Shown one piece after another: positions 37,103-46,760 of a DNA stretch of 64,000 nt. The notes under the pieces were generated by a model. It had not been told where the DNA came from. It saw nothing but the letters and a program-made list of their open reading frames with translations, and searched no databases. Position 1 is the first letter of the stretch, and every line of letters begins with the position of its first letter. Origin of the DNA: Brachyspira pilosicoli (GTDB lineage Bacteria > Spirochaetota > Brachyspiria > Brachyspirales > Brachyspiraceae); contig NZ_SAXY01000025.1 of assembly GCF_008016535.1 (NCBI RefSeq), forward strand, positions 1 to 64,000, given 5' to 3'. The position numbers and the translations under genes were made by a program.

Positions 37103-38413
37103 ATGCTTAAAAAAATATTTATACTTGTTATTATTACAGCTATGATGTTAATATCATGTAATAATAAAACAGAAACAGCTTCATCAACAGAACTTCCTGT
37201 AATAGATGAAAATACTGAAACAGAATTAGAAGTGTGGGGCTGGAATGTTGCTGCTCGTGCTTTGACAGAGATGGCAGATATATTTATGCAAAAGTATCCA
37301 AAGATAAAAGTAACAGTTCAAGAGTTTGGAGGGGTACAAGCTTATGAAAAATATGGAGTTGTGTTAGCATCAGGGAAAGAAATACCAGATATAATGCAAA
37401 TAGAAAGTGATTATGTTCAAACTTATACTGAAACATATCCTCAAAGATTTATGGATTTAAAAAATTATATAGATATAGAAGGTAAAGTAGACCCTTCAAA
37501 ACTTTCTACTAGCTACGATAGTGAAAGAAGATTGGTTTCTATACCTTGGGATTCAGGTCCTGTGGTAATGTTTTATAGAGAAGATATGTTTAAAGAAGCA
37601 GGAATTGATCCTAACTCTATAGTAACTTATGATGATTTTATTAAGGCAGGAAAACAGTTGCAAGAAAAATTTCCTAATGTAAAAATGACAGGTTTCCCAT
37701 ACAGCAGAGATGATAATTTGTGGAGATGTTTACTAGTTCAAAATGAAGTATATTTTTTAAATGCTCAAGGAGAAATTACTATTTCATCTGATAAAGCTAT
37801 AGAAAGCATATCTATGCTAAAAAGATTTATAGATGAAGGCATAGCAATGAATACAGTAAATTGGGATAGTTCTATAATGGCAAACAAAAATGGAGATATA
37901 GCTTCATATATAATAGGCGGCTGGTGGGGAGGCACTATAAAAGATCAGATGCCTGAGATGAAAGGTAAATGGAAAATTATGCCTATGCCAGCATACACTG
38001 CTGGAGGAGTGAGAGCTTCTTCTTTGGGTGGTTCTGATTTAACTATTACTGCTACTGACCCTGTTAAACAAGCTGCTGCAATTGAATTTGTTAAGCAAAC
38101 TTTATTGAACGTTGATAATCAAATTATAATGTATGAGAAATATGGTTTATTTCCATCATATTTGCCTGCTTATGATGACCCAAGATTTTTGAAGTCTGAT
38201 GATTATTTCGGAGATGAATATAATAGTATTTTAGCAAATGTTACAAAAGAAATACCTCAGGTAATATATACTACTAAAGATTATGCGGAAATTAGAAGTG
38301 TTTCTATGAGCACTTATGAAGAGGTATTAAATAATAATGCTGATATAAAACAAGCATTAGAAAGTGCTGCAAATCAAATAAGCAGTTCTACAGGAAGAAA
38401 AATAGCGAAATAA
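37103..38413 (+). CDS. Sugar ABC solute-binding lipoprotein, paralogue 1
   Basis: The 436-aa lipoprotein has a leader ending MLISC at about residue 19 and a mature family-1 binding-protein body: TETELEVWGWNVAARALTEM near residue 38, IPDIMQIESDYVQTY near 103 and SIPWDSGPVVMFYREDMF near 150. GGWWGGT near 270 and SLGGSDLTITATDPVKQAA near 310 are typical ligand-site loops. It is followed by two near-identical paralogues. GAGGAT precedes the ATG. Compared with paralogues 2 and 3 it is clearly diverged over its whole length, except that its 3' end is identical to that of paralogue 2. Confidence 0.92.
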   Translation: MLKKIFILVIITAMMLISCNNKTETASSTELPVIDENTETELEVWGWNVAARALTEMADIFMQKYPKIKVTVQEFGGVQAYEKYGVVLASGKEIPDIMQIESDYVQTYTETYPQRFMDLKNYIDIEGKVDPSKLSTSYDSERRLVSIPWDSGPVVMFYREDMFKEAGIDPNSIVTYDDFIKAGKQLQEKFPNVKMTGFPYSRDDNLWRCLLVQNEVYFLNAQGEITISSDKAIESISMLKRFIDEGIAMNTVNWDSSIMANKNGDIASYIIGGWWGGTIKDQMPEMKGKWKIMPMPAYTAGGVRASSLGGSDLTITATDPVKQAAAIEFVKQTLLNVDNQIIMYEKYGLFPSYLPAYDDPRFLKSDDYFGDEYNSILANVTKEIPQVIYTTKDYAEIRSVSMSTYEEVLNNNADIKQALESAANQISSSTGRKIAK

Positions 38414-38523
38414 GAATATATTAATTTGCAGTATATTTATTTTATATTTATACTGCTGTAAAGAATTTATAGATATATAGTTTTATATTAGAAAAATAAT
38501 TATTAATTAATTTTATTTTCAAA

Positions 38524-38552
38524 TTGCTTTTTATATAAAAGTTGATTATAAT
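38524..38552 (+). promoter_or_regulatory. Promoter of binding-protein gene 2
   Basis: TTGCTT at 38524-38529 and TATAAT at 38547-38552 are 17 bases apart, 33 bases before the ATG. AGGAGA follows as ribosome site. The same promoter is duplicated at 40019-40047. Confidence 0.65.
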
Positions 38553-38585
38553 AAATATTATTAAATAAATATTAGGAGAATCGCT

Positions 38586-39908
38586 ATGACTAAAAACTTT
38601 TTTTGTAGTTTTTTGTTAGTATTGTTTGTGGTTTTTATGACTGCTTGTTCTGGCAATAAAGGTGCAGATCAAACAAGTTCTAAACTTCCGACAATAGATG
38701 CTAATACAGAAACAGAAATAACAGTGTGGGCTTGGAATGTTGCTGCTAAAGCTTTAATGGAAACAGCAAAAGTGTTCAATGAGAAATATCCAAAAATTAA
38801 AGTAAATGTACAAGAATTTGGATTAGCTCAAAATGTATACGAAAGATATGGTGTAATATTGTCTTCAGGAAATGGAGTACCTGATGTAATTCAGATAGAA
38901 AGCGATTATATACAAACTTTTTCTGAAGCTTATCCTCAATATTTTTTTGATATGAAAGATTATATAACTATTGATGGAGTAGTGGACCCTTCTAAAATTG
39001 CTTCAAGTTATGACAGCACAGGTAAATTAGTATCTATACCTTGGGATTCTGGTCCTGTAGTTATGTTTTATAGAGTAGATTTGTTTAAAGAGGCAGGAAT
39101 TGATCCTAATTCTATTGTAACTTTTGAGGATTATATTGCAGCAGGCAAGAAGCTTCAGGAAAAATTTCCTAATGTTTATATGACAGGTCTTCCTTTTACT
39201 CAAGATGAGAATTTATTCAGATCATTATTAATAGCTAATAAATCATATTATTTGAATGATAAGGGAGAAATAACTGTTTCATCTCAAAAAGCTATAGAAA
39301 CTCTTGAAATGATAAAAAGACTTATAGATGAAGGCGTTGCTAAGAATGTAGTTAACTGGGATGGTTCTATAGTTGCTAATAAAAACGGAGAAGTTGCTTC
39401 ATACATAATAGGCGGCTGGTGGGGCGGTACTATAAAAGACCAAATGCCTGAAATGAAAGGTAAATGGGGAGTTATGCCTATACCTGCTCTTAATAAAGAT
39501 GCTGCTAGAGCTTCTTCATCTGGAGGTGCTGGGCTTTCTATAACTGCTACTGATCCTATCAAACAGGCTGCTGCTTTAGGGTTTATAAAAGAGAGTTTAA
39601 TGAATGTGGATAATCAAATTATGATGTATGAAAAATTTAGTTTATTCCCTTCTTATCTTCCTGCTTATGATGATGAAAGATTCTTAAAAGCTGATGATTA
39701 TTTCGGAGATAATTTTAATAAAACATTGGCTGATGTAACTAAGCAAATACCTAATGTTATATATAATTCTGATGACTTTGCTGAAGTAAGAAATACAGTT
39801 GTAAGCGTTTATGAAGATGTTATAAATAACAATAAGGATATAGCTTCTTCATTACAAGATGCAGCAAATCAAATAAGCAGTTCTACAGGAAGAAAAATAG
39901 CGAAATAA
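38586..39908 (+). CDS. Sugar ABC solute-binding lipoprotein, paralogue 2
   Basis: The 440-aa lipoprotein has a leader ending VFMTAC at about residue 21. Family-1 positions are as in paralogue 1: ITVWAWNVAAKALMETAKVF near residue 45 and SIPWDSGPVVMFYRVDLF near 152. It is identical to paralogue 3 until the last dozen residues, where it carries the SSSTGRKIAK tail of paralogue 1. So it is a recombinant produced by the tandem duplication. It has its own promoter and ribosome site. No permease gene is adjacent; the nearest are at 51.0-52.7 kb. Confidence 0.93.
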   Translation: MTKNFFCSFLLVLFVVFMTACSGNKGADQTSSKLPTIDANTETEITVWAWNVAAKALMETAKVFNEKYPKIKVNVQEFGLAQNVYERYGVILSSGNGVPDVIQIESDYIQTFSEAYPQYFFDMKDYITIDGVVDPSKIASSYDSTGKLVSIPWDSGPVVMFYRVDLFKEAGIDPNSIVTFEDYIAAGKKLQEKFPNVYMTGLPFTQDENLFRSLLIANKSYYLNDKGEITVSSQKAIETLEMIKRLIDEGVAKNVVNWDGSIVANKNGEVASYIIGGWWGGTIKDQMPEMKGKWGVMPIPALNKDAARASSSGGAGLSITATDPIKQAAALGFIKESLMNVDNQIMMYEKFSLFPSYLPAYDDERFLKADDYFGDNFNKTLADVTKQIPNVIYNSDDFAEVRNTVVSVYEDVINNNKDIASSLQDAANQISSSTGRKIAK

Positions 39909-40018
39909 GAATATATTAATTTGCAGTATATTTATTTTATATTTATACTGCTGTAAAGAATTTATAGATATATAGTTTTATATTAGAAAAATAATTATTA
40001 ATTAATTTTATTTTCAAA

Positions 40019-40047
40019 TTGCTTTTTATATAAAAGTTGATTATAAT
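40019..40047 (+). promoter_or_regulatory. Promoter of binding-protein gene 3 (duplicated copy)
   Basis: An exact copy of the promoter at 38524-38552, displaced by 1,495 bases, with TTGCTT and TATAAT at 17-base spacing. Confidence 0.65.
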
Positions 40048-40080
40048 AAATATTATTAAATAAATATTAGGAGAATCGCT

Positions 40081-41403
40081 ATGACTAAAAACTTTTTTTG
40101 TAGTTTTTTGTTAGTATTGTTTGTGGTTTTTATGACTGCTTGTTCTGGCAATAAAGGTGCAGATCAAACAAGTTCTAAACTTCCGACAATAGATGCTAAT
40201 ACAGAAACAGAAATAACAGTGTGGGCTTGGAATGTTGCTGCTAAAGCTTTAATGGAAACAGCAAAAGTGTTCAATGAGAAATATCCAAAAATTAAAGTAA
40301 ATGTACAAGAATTTGGATTAGCTCAAAATGTATACGAAAGATATGGTGTAATATTGTCTTCAGGAAATGGAGTACCTGATGTAATTCAGATAGAAAGCGA
40401 TTATATACAAACTTTTTCTGAAGCTTATCCTCAATATTTTTTTGATATGAAAGATTATATAACTATTGATGGAGTAGTGGACCCTTCTAAAATTGCTTCA
40501 AGTTATGACAGCACAGGTAAATTAGTATCTATACCTTGGGATTCTGGTCCTGTAGTTATGTTTTATAGAGTAGATTTGTTTAAAGAGGCAGGAATTGATC
40601 CTAATTCTATTGTAACTTTTGAGGATTATATTGCAGCAGGCAAGAAGCTTCAGGAAAAATTTCCTAATGTTTATATGACAGGTCTTCCTTTTACTCAAGA
40701 TGAGAATTTATTCAGATCATTATTAATAGCTAATAAATCATATTATTTGAATGATAAGGGAGAAATAACTGTTTCATCTCAAAAAGCTATAGAAACTCTT
40801 GAAATGATAAAAAGACTTATAGATGAAGGCGTTGCTAAGAATGTAGTTAACTGGGATGGTTCTATAGTTGCTAATAAAAACGGAGAAGTTGCTTCATACA
40901 TAATAGGCGGCTGGTGGGGCGGTACTATAAAAGACCAAATGCCTGAAATGAAAGGTAAATGGGGAGTTATGCCTATACCTGCTCTTAATAAAGATGCTGC
41001 TAGAGCTTCTTCATCTGGAGGTGCTGGGCTTTCTATAACTGCTACTGATCCTATCAAACAGGCTGCTGCTTTAGGGTTTATAAAAGAGAGTTTAATGAAT
41101 GTGGATAATCAAATTATGATGTATGAAAAATTTAGTTTATTCCCTTCTTATCTTCCTGCTTATGATGATGAAAGATTCTTAAAAGCTGATGATTATTTCG
41201 GAGATAATTTTAATAAAACATTGGCTGATGTAACTAAGCAAATACCTAATGTTATATATAATTCTGATGACTTTGCTGAAGTAAGAAATACAGTTGTAAG
41301 CGTTTATGAAGATGTTATAAATAACAATAAGGATATAGCTTCTTCATTACAAGATGCAGCAAATCAAATAAGCTCTGCTACAGGAAGAACAATAGCTAAA
41401 TAA
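40081..41403 (+). CDS. Sugar ABC solute-binding lipoprotein, paralogue 3
   Basis: The 440-aa product is identical to paralogue 2 except at the end, where SSATGRTIAK replaces SSSTGRKIAK. The sequence after its stop differs from that after paralogues 1 and 2, so this copy keeps the ancestral 3' end. Same lipobox (VFMTAC) and family-1 motifs. The intergenic regions before paralogues 2 and 3 are the same, so both should be expressed alike and would raise binding-protein dosage. A bidirectional terminator follows. Confidence 0.93.
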   Translation: MTKNFFCSFLLVLFVVFMTACSGNKGADQTSSKLPTIDANTETEITVWAWNVAAKALMETAKVFNEKYPKIKVNVQEFGLAQNVYERYGVILSSGNGVPDVIQIESDYIQTFSEAYPQYFFDMKDYITIDGVVDPSKIASSYDSTGKLVSIPWDSGPVVMFYRVDLFKEAGIDPNSIVTFEDYIAAGKKLQEKFPNVYMTGLPFTQDENLFRSLLIANKSYYLNDKGEITVSSQKAIETLEMIKRLIDEGVAKNVVNWDGSIVANKNGEVASYIIGGWWGGTIKDQMPEMKGKWGVMPIPALNKDAARASSSGGAGLSITATDPIKQAAALGFIKESLMNVDNQIMMYEKFSLFPSYLPAYDDERFLKADDYFGDNFNKTLADVTKQIPNVIYNSDDFAEVRNTVVSVYEDVINNNKDIASSLQDAANQISSATGRTIAK

Positions 41404-41434
41404 TTTTTATAGTTTATTAATAGTTTATTCAGAA

Positions 41435-41477
41435 AAAAATAGCCTTAAAAGTGTTATTATACTTTTAAGGCTTTTAT
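41435..41477. terminator. Bidirectional intrinsic terminator
   Basis: GCCTTAAAAGT (41442-41452) pairs with ACTTTTAAGGC (41461-41471), an 11-bp perfect stem. TTTTATT follows on the plus strand, and an A-run before the stem gives a T-run on the minus strand. It separates convergent paralogue 3 and the first DUF285-type gene. Confidence 0.88.
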
Positions 41478-41496
41478 TATATAAAATATTTTAAAA

Positions 41497-44039
41497 TCAA
41501 TCTCTAAGTTTAAAACTGCAAATTATAAATACTAAAAAAGTATAAATAAATCTGCTGCTAATTTTATTATAATTTTTATTTTCAAAACTAAGATTAATTT
41601 CTATCATATCATCATATTCTGTATCTTCGTCAATATCTGCAGACATTGAGAAAATATCATCATCATTTGATTGGAATATATATGTTATACTATCTCCAAA
41701 CTTATCATGAGTATACATCTCATATCTTTTTGCAAAATCCTTAAAAGCTCCGTAAGTTCCTTCTATGCTTGATAATTTTTTTATTTCTTTTTGCAAGTTC
41801 TTCTTATCTAATTTAACTAATGTTAATTGCTCTAAAGGCTGTGATAATTTATAACATGCAAGGTGCTTTATCCATTTGTCTATAGTTTCATCACTCATTT
41901 CTACAGGACTTGCTAAACCAACAAAACTATCAGCATCAATTTTTATTTCTTTATTTTCAGAATCTAAATATTTACCTTCTCCTAAATATCTAAAAGTTGT
42001 TATAATTTTTTTGTCTTTATCATATAAGTTCCATATTAAAGTTGAGACAAATTTGTTCATTAAAATATTATCAATAAAATATTCTCTAAATAAATCATAA
42101 TTATATATTTCGCCGTCTATTAATATAATGCTTAAAAGATAAGAATTTGCTCTCATAAGCTTATGTATTTCTTTTTCTAAATATTTTATTTCTTCTTTTA
42201 ATTCTTCATTAAAATTTTTAGGTATGCTTTTCAATGTTTTATTATTTTTTATATCAAATAAACTTAAAGAATAATCACTATTTAAAATTAATTTATAATC
42301 TTTATTGAACTCTCTTTCACCTTTAGAATTAAATCCAAAATTTGCCATACACTTTAATTTAAACTCGCTATAGCTAATATTCATTTTTTCAAGCACTTCA
42401 TCAATAATTTTAGAAGCCTCTTTTTTTATATCTCTTTTCTTTGTAGTAGTATATATTTCATATAACAATTTTAGAGCATATTTACTTTCTATATTGAGTT
42501 TTATTAGTGAAAGAAAAAAACTTGAATCAATCTTTAATTCATATATATCTTTTAAAGCTTCATCTCCTCCATATATTCCATAAATTAAACAAGCAGCATC
42601 TCCTTTGTTTTCTAAATAAAACTCTTTAATTTGTTTTACGAATGTTTCCATATCAAGCAAGTTCACTATATCATCAATTCTTTTTAGCCTTATAATATTA
42701 CTCAAAGATAAATACTCTGAATATATATACTTTATAACTTTAATATTTACTTCTCTTGATTTGTCTTTTACAAGTACATGGCATTCTTTTATGAATTTAA
42801 GTCTCTTATCTTCTTTGTAATTATTTTTTATATAATTTTCTGCATCTTCTATAGTATTAAAATTATCTTCAGAAATTGAAAGCTCTTCTCTAAAATCGCT
42901 TTCAATTTTTTTCTCAATCTTACAATTTTTTTATTTTTATCTTTAAGTATTAAATTATATATTTCTTTTGCATTATTATTTGTTATAGTTATATAATTTT
43001 CTTTAGGATAAAAAACTTGCATATATACTTTAAGTCTTGTATGTAATTTATCCTCATCATCGCAAAAAGTACCAACTTCCTGCAAATTATCTAAATTCCA
43101 ATTTTCTAAAGATTCATAACAATCATACTTATAAGCAAATCTAAATAGTCCCGCTGCAGTTATTAATTTTTGTGTATTCCATTTATCAAGAGGCTGATTA
43201 AAACTTTGTGCCATATAAAACATCATATCCATATTTTCTACATTAGATACATTCCAACTATTTAAAGGCTGATTAAATTTCATGCATGAGAAAAATGTCT
43301 TTTCCATATTTATAACATTAGAAGTGTTCCATTTATCAAAAGGCTGATTTAATTTTTCGCATTGCCTAAACAAAGAATCCATATTCGTAACATTAGAAAC
43401 GTCCCAATCATTAATATTCTGATTAAAAGCATCACAATATGCAAACATACTTGATAAATCTTTAACTTTATTTATATTCCAAGTATTTAAAGGCTGATTA
43501 AATCTTTTTGCCTTAATAAACATATTAGACATATCTTCAACATTAGAAGTATCCCATTTATCCAAAGGCTGATTAAAAAATTCACATTCCTGAAACATTC
43601 CCCTCATATTTTTTACTTTTGATGTGTTCCAGCTATTTAAAGGCTGATTAAACTCTTTGGCACCGCAAAACATAAATGACATGTATTCAACATTAGAAAC
43701 GTCCCAATTATCCAAAGGCTGATCAAAATTAGAACAATAAGCAAACATATTATTCATACTTCTTACTTTAGATACATTCTAATTACTTAAATCCTGATCA
43801 AAATCTATAGATGAGTATCTTACAAGCATATTATAACCCATATATGCAAACATCATATCCATATTTGTAACATTAGATACGTCCCAATCTTCTATGCCTT
43901 CAAAATCTTTTCTTTTACTTTCATAAAAAAGTTTACTCATATCTGTAATAAGACTTGTATCAACACAATTAAGTTTTATACCATCAGTAAATACCAATTT
44001 TTTTAATTCTGTTTTTGTTGTTGGTTTATATTTTTTCAT
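41497..44039 (-). pseudogene. DUF285-DUF4132-like fusion gene A, broken
   Basis: The reading starts at 44039 (MKKYKPTTKTELKKLVF) and is interrupted twice. A TAG at 43779-43781 replaces the Trp codon expected in DLSN-W-NVSKV, and the frame resumes unchanged. Near 42906-42912 an A-run is one base short, shifting the frame; the C-terminal part (41497-42705) is in the restored frame. The N-terminal half has about ten 23-25-residue DUF285 repeats (FNQPLDKWDTSNVEDMSNMF). The C-terminal half has a HEAT-like region and DUF4132-like marks: YSEFKLKCMANFGFNSKGER, then MNKFVSTLIWNLYDKD and KLSQPLEQLTLVKLD. There is no signal peptide, so the intact ancestor was probably cytoplasmic. Confidence 0.8.
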
Positions 44040-44117
44040 AACCTCTCCTAAAGATAGTTATATAATTTTATCATATATAAAAATTTTTGTGTTTCATAAA
44101 AAATTTTAAAATAATTA

Positions 44118-46394
44118 TTAAAATAAATCTGTTAATCTAAAATCCAAAATTATAAATACTAAAAAAGTATAAACAAATCTATTGCTTATTTGCTTTTTAG
44201 CTTTTTTAAAATCAATAGTAATATTTACCAAATCATCATATTCAATATCTTCATCAACTTTTGCAGACATAGTAAAAATATATCCATCATTTGCTGTAAA
44301 TGTATAGGTTATAGTATCATTATCTGCATCATTGCTATGCATATCATATTTTTTAGTAAATGCCTTAAAAGCTCCATAGCTTGCATCTATATTTTTTATC
44401 TTTTTTATTTCTTTTTTTATATTATCTTTATTTAATTTTATAGATGTAAATTGATTTATAGGCTGTGATAATTCATTATCTTCAATATGTTTTCTCCATT
44501 TATCTACAGTTTCATCGTTCATTTCTATAGGGCTTGCTAAACTTATAAAATTATTATCATCAATTTTTATTTTTTTATTATCACAGTTTAAATAGTTTCC
44601 ATCATTTGTATATATAAAAGTTGTTATAAAGTTCTTATCTTTGTCATATAAGTTCCATATTAACCCAGAACCAAATTTATTCATTAAATAATTGTCAATA
44701 AAAACTTCTTTAAATAAATCATAGTTAAATATATCACCATCTATTAACATAATATTTAAAATATGCGAACTATGATTAATAAACTTATTTACTTCTTTAC
44801 CTAATTCTTTTATTTTATCTTTTAATTTTTTATCAAGATTTTGAGGTAGTTTTTTTAATTCTTTATTATTTTTTATATCAAATAAACTTAAAGTATAATC
44901 ATTGTTAACAATTAATTTATAATCATCATTTAATATTTTTTCACCTTTAGAATTAAATCCAAAATTAGTCGTACATCTTAATCTAAATTCAGTATAACTA
45001 ATATTCATTTTTTCAAGCAATTCATTAATCATTTTTGCTGCTTCTTTACGAATTGCACTTTTAGTTGAATTTATATATATTTTATATAATAAACTCTGAG
45101 CGTATCTGCTTTCTATATTGAAGCTTATCATTGTAAGGAGATTTATTGATTCAATAGTATAAATTAATTCTGATATTTTCTTTAAAGCTTCATCTCCTCC
45201 GTACATAGCATAAACAAAAGCAGTAATATCTTCATCTTGATTTTTTAAATAAATTTCCTTAGTAAAATTCACAAATTATTTTAAATCAAGCAAATTAACC
45301 ATATTATCAATTTTTTCTAATTTTTTAATAGTTTTCTTTAAAGACAAATATTCTGAATATATATACTTTATAAGATTGATATTTACTTCTCTTGATTTAT
45401 CTTTTATTAATACATGACAATTCTTTATAAACTCAAGTTTCTTATCATATTTTTTAGCATTGTAATTTCTTTCATCATATTTTTCTGCTTTTTCTATAGT
45501 TTTGAAATTATAATCATTTGTGACAAATGAAAGCTATGATGAAAAATCAGTTTCAAGTCTTTTTTTCAATCTTACAACTTTTTTATTTTTATCATCTGCA
45601 ATAAGCTCATATATTTCTTTAACATTAAATTTTGTTATACTTATAATATCTTCCTTAGGAAAAAATGCCTGCCTATATACTTGAATTCTTTTAGGTAATT
45701 TATCCGTATCATCACAAATTATACTTATAGCTTGTAAACTGTCTAAATTCCAATTTGCTAAAGATTCATAATGATCAAACTTGCGTGCATAGGCAAACAA
45801 CAACATTACACTAATGACATTTCTTGTATCCCATTTATCAAGAGGCTGATTAAATTCTTCTGTAAAAGCAAACATATGCTCTATATTTGTTACTTTAGAC
45901 ATATTCCAGCTATTTAAAGGCTGATTAAATTTACCGCATGCTCTAAATGCAAATTCCATACTTTCAACATTAGAAGTATCCCATTTATCTAAAGGCTGAT
46001 TAAAAATTTCACAGTCCTCAAATATACATTTCATATTTTTCACATTAGATACGTCCCAATCATTAAGAGGCTGATCAAAAGCTTTACAATAACGAAACGT
46101 CTTTGATAAATCTTCAACATTAGATACATTCCAATTATTTAAATTAGAATTAAACTCTGTATTTGAGTATTTTCCCAAAACATTGTAGCCCATATATGCA
46201 AACATATAAGCCATATTCTCAACATTAGAAGTATCCCACTCTTCTATGCCATCAAAATCTTTTCTTTCACTTTTATTAAAAAGGTCGCTCATATCTGTAA
46301 TAAGACTTGTATCAATACAACTAAGTTTTATACCGTTGTTGGTGAATACTAATCTTTTTAATTCTTCTTTTGTTGTTGGTTTATATTTTTTCAT
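44118..46394 (-). pseudogene. DUF285-DUF4132-like fusion gene B, broken
   Basis: The frame runs from 46394 (MKKYKPTTKEELKRLVF) to 44118 in a single register but carries two internal stops: TAG at 45534-45536, where the paralogue has Glu (SEFSEELSS), and TAA at 45276-45278, where it has Ser (DKESFI). The N-terminal part has about six DUF285 repeats; the C-terminal part has YTEFRLRCTTNFGFNSKGEK, MNKFGSGLIWNLYDKD and ELSQPINQFTSIKL, matching the DUF4132 pattern. Two base substitutions would restore the gene. RBS and start look normal. Confidence 0.8.
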
Positions 46395-46523
46395 AATCTC
46401 ATATCCTCATTATAAATTTTAATATATGTAAATAGTAGCACTCAATTAACTACAAATAATAATACTTACTATATACCTAAACAAATATATTTTGTCAAAA
46501 TAATTTTTTAATTTAAAATATTT

Positions 46524-46730
46524 GCAGGGCTTTGCCCCGCACCCCAGTTCTTTTTGTGGCCAAAAGAACCAAAAAGACTGCATTTAATAAAGTATAGCTT
46601 TTTATGTATATATAAAATATATATATTATTTTATATATACCAAAGATATAAAGCTAAAGCATTTGCACTTTTTAGTTCTTTTACCAACTCCGCAGAGTAT
46701 AGCTGCAAGAAAAAGAACAATAAAAAAAAT
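46524..46730. repeat. Dispersed modular repeat, locus 5
   Basis: GCAGGGCTTTGCCCCGCACC is followed by GTTCTTTTTGTGGCCAAAAG and AACCAAAAAGACTGCATTTA. A second block near 46670-46728 has GCACTTTTTAGTTCTTTTAC and TAGCTGCAAGAAAAAGAACA. The 366-base gap between fusion genes B and C holds only this. Confidence 0.65.
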
Positions 46731-46760
46731 TATGTTTTATAAACAATTTTAAAATAATTA

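Larger units (their letters stand above)
38369..41358 (+). repeat. Perfect 1,495-bp tandem duplication
   Basis: 38369-39863 and 39864-41358 appear identical base for base. Each unit begins with GCAAATCAAATAAGC, which occurs a third time at 41359. The unit covers the last codons of one binding-protein gene, the intergenic region with promoter, and most of the next gene. The junctions point to unequal recombination between the matching 3' ends of paralogue 1 and the ancestral paralogue 2/3. Confidence 0.93.

Noticed and set aside
39284-39562. Open frames on the opposite strand of the binding-protein genes and others such as 2679-3053, 10763-11077 and 24805-25341
   Set aside because: They lie antisense inside well-supported genes, have no ribosome sites, and follow the codon bias of the real gene.
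38586-41403. Assembly collapse or error as the reason for two identical binding-protein genes
   Set aside because: The recombinant tail of paralogue 2 and the 15-bp junction give a simple biological mechanism, though long reads should confirm.
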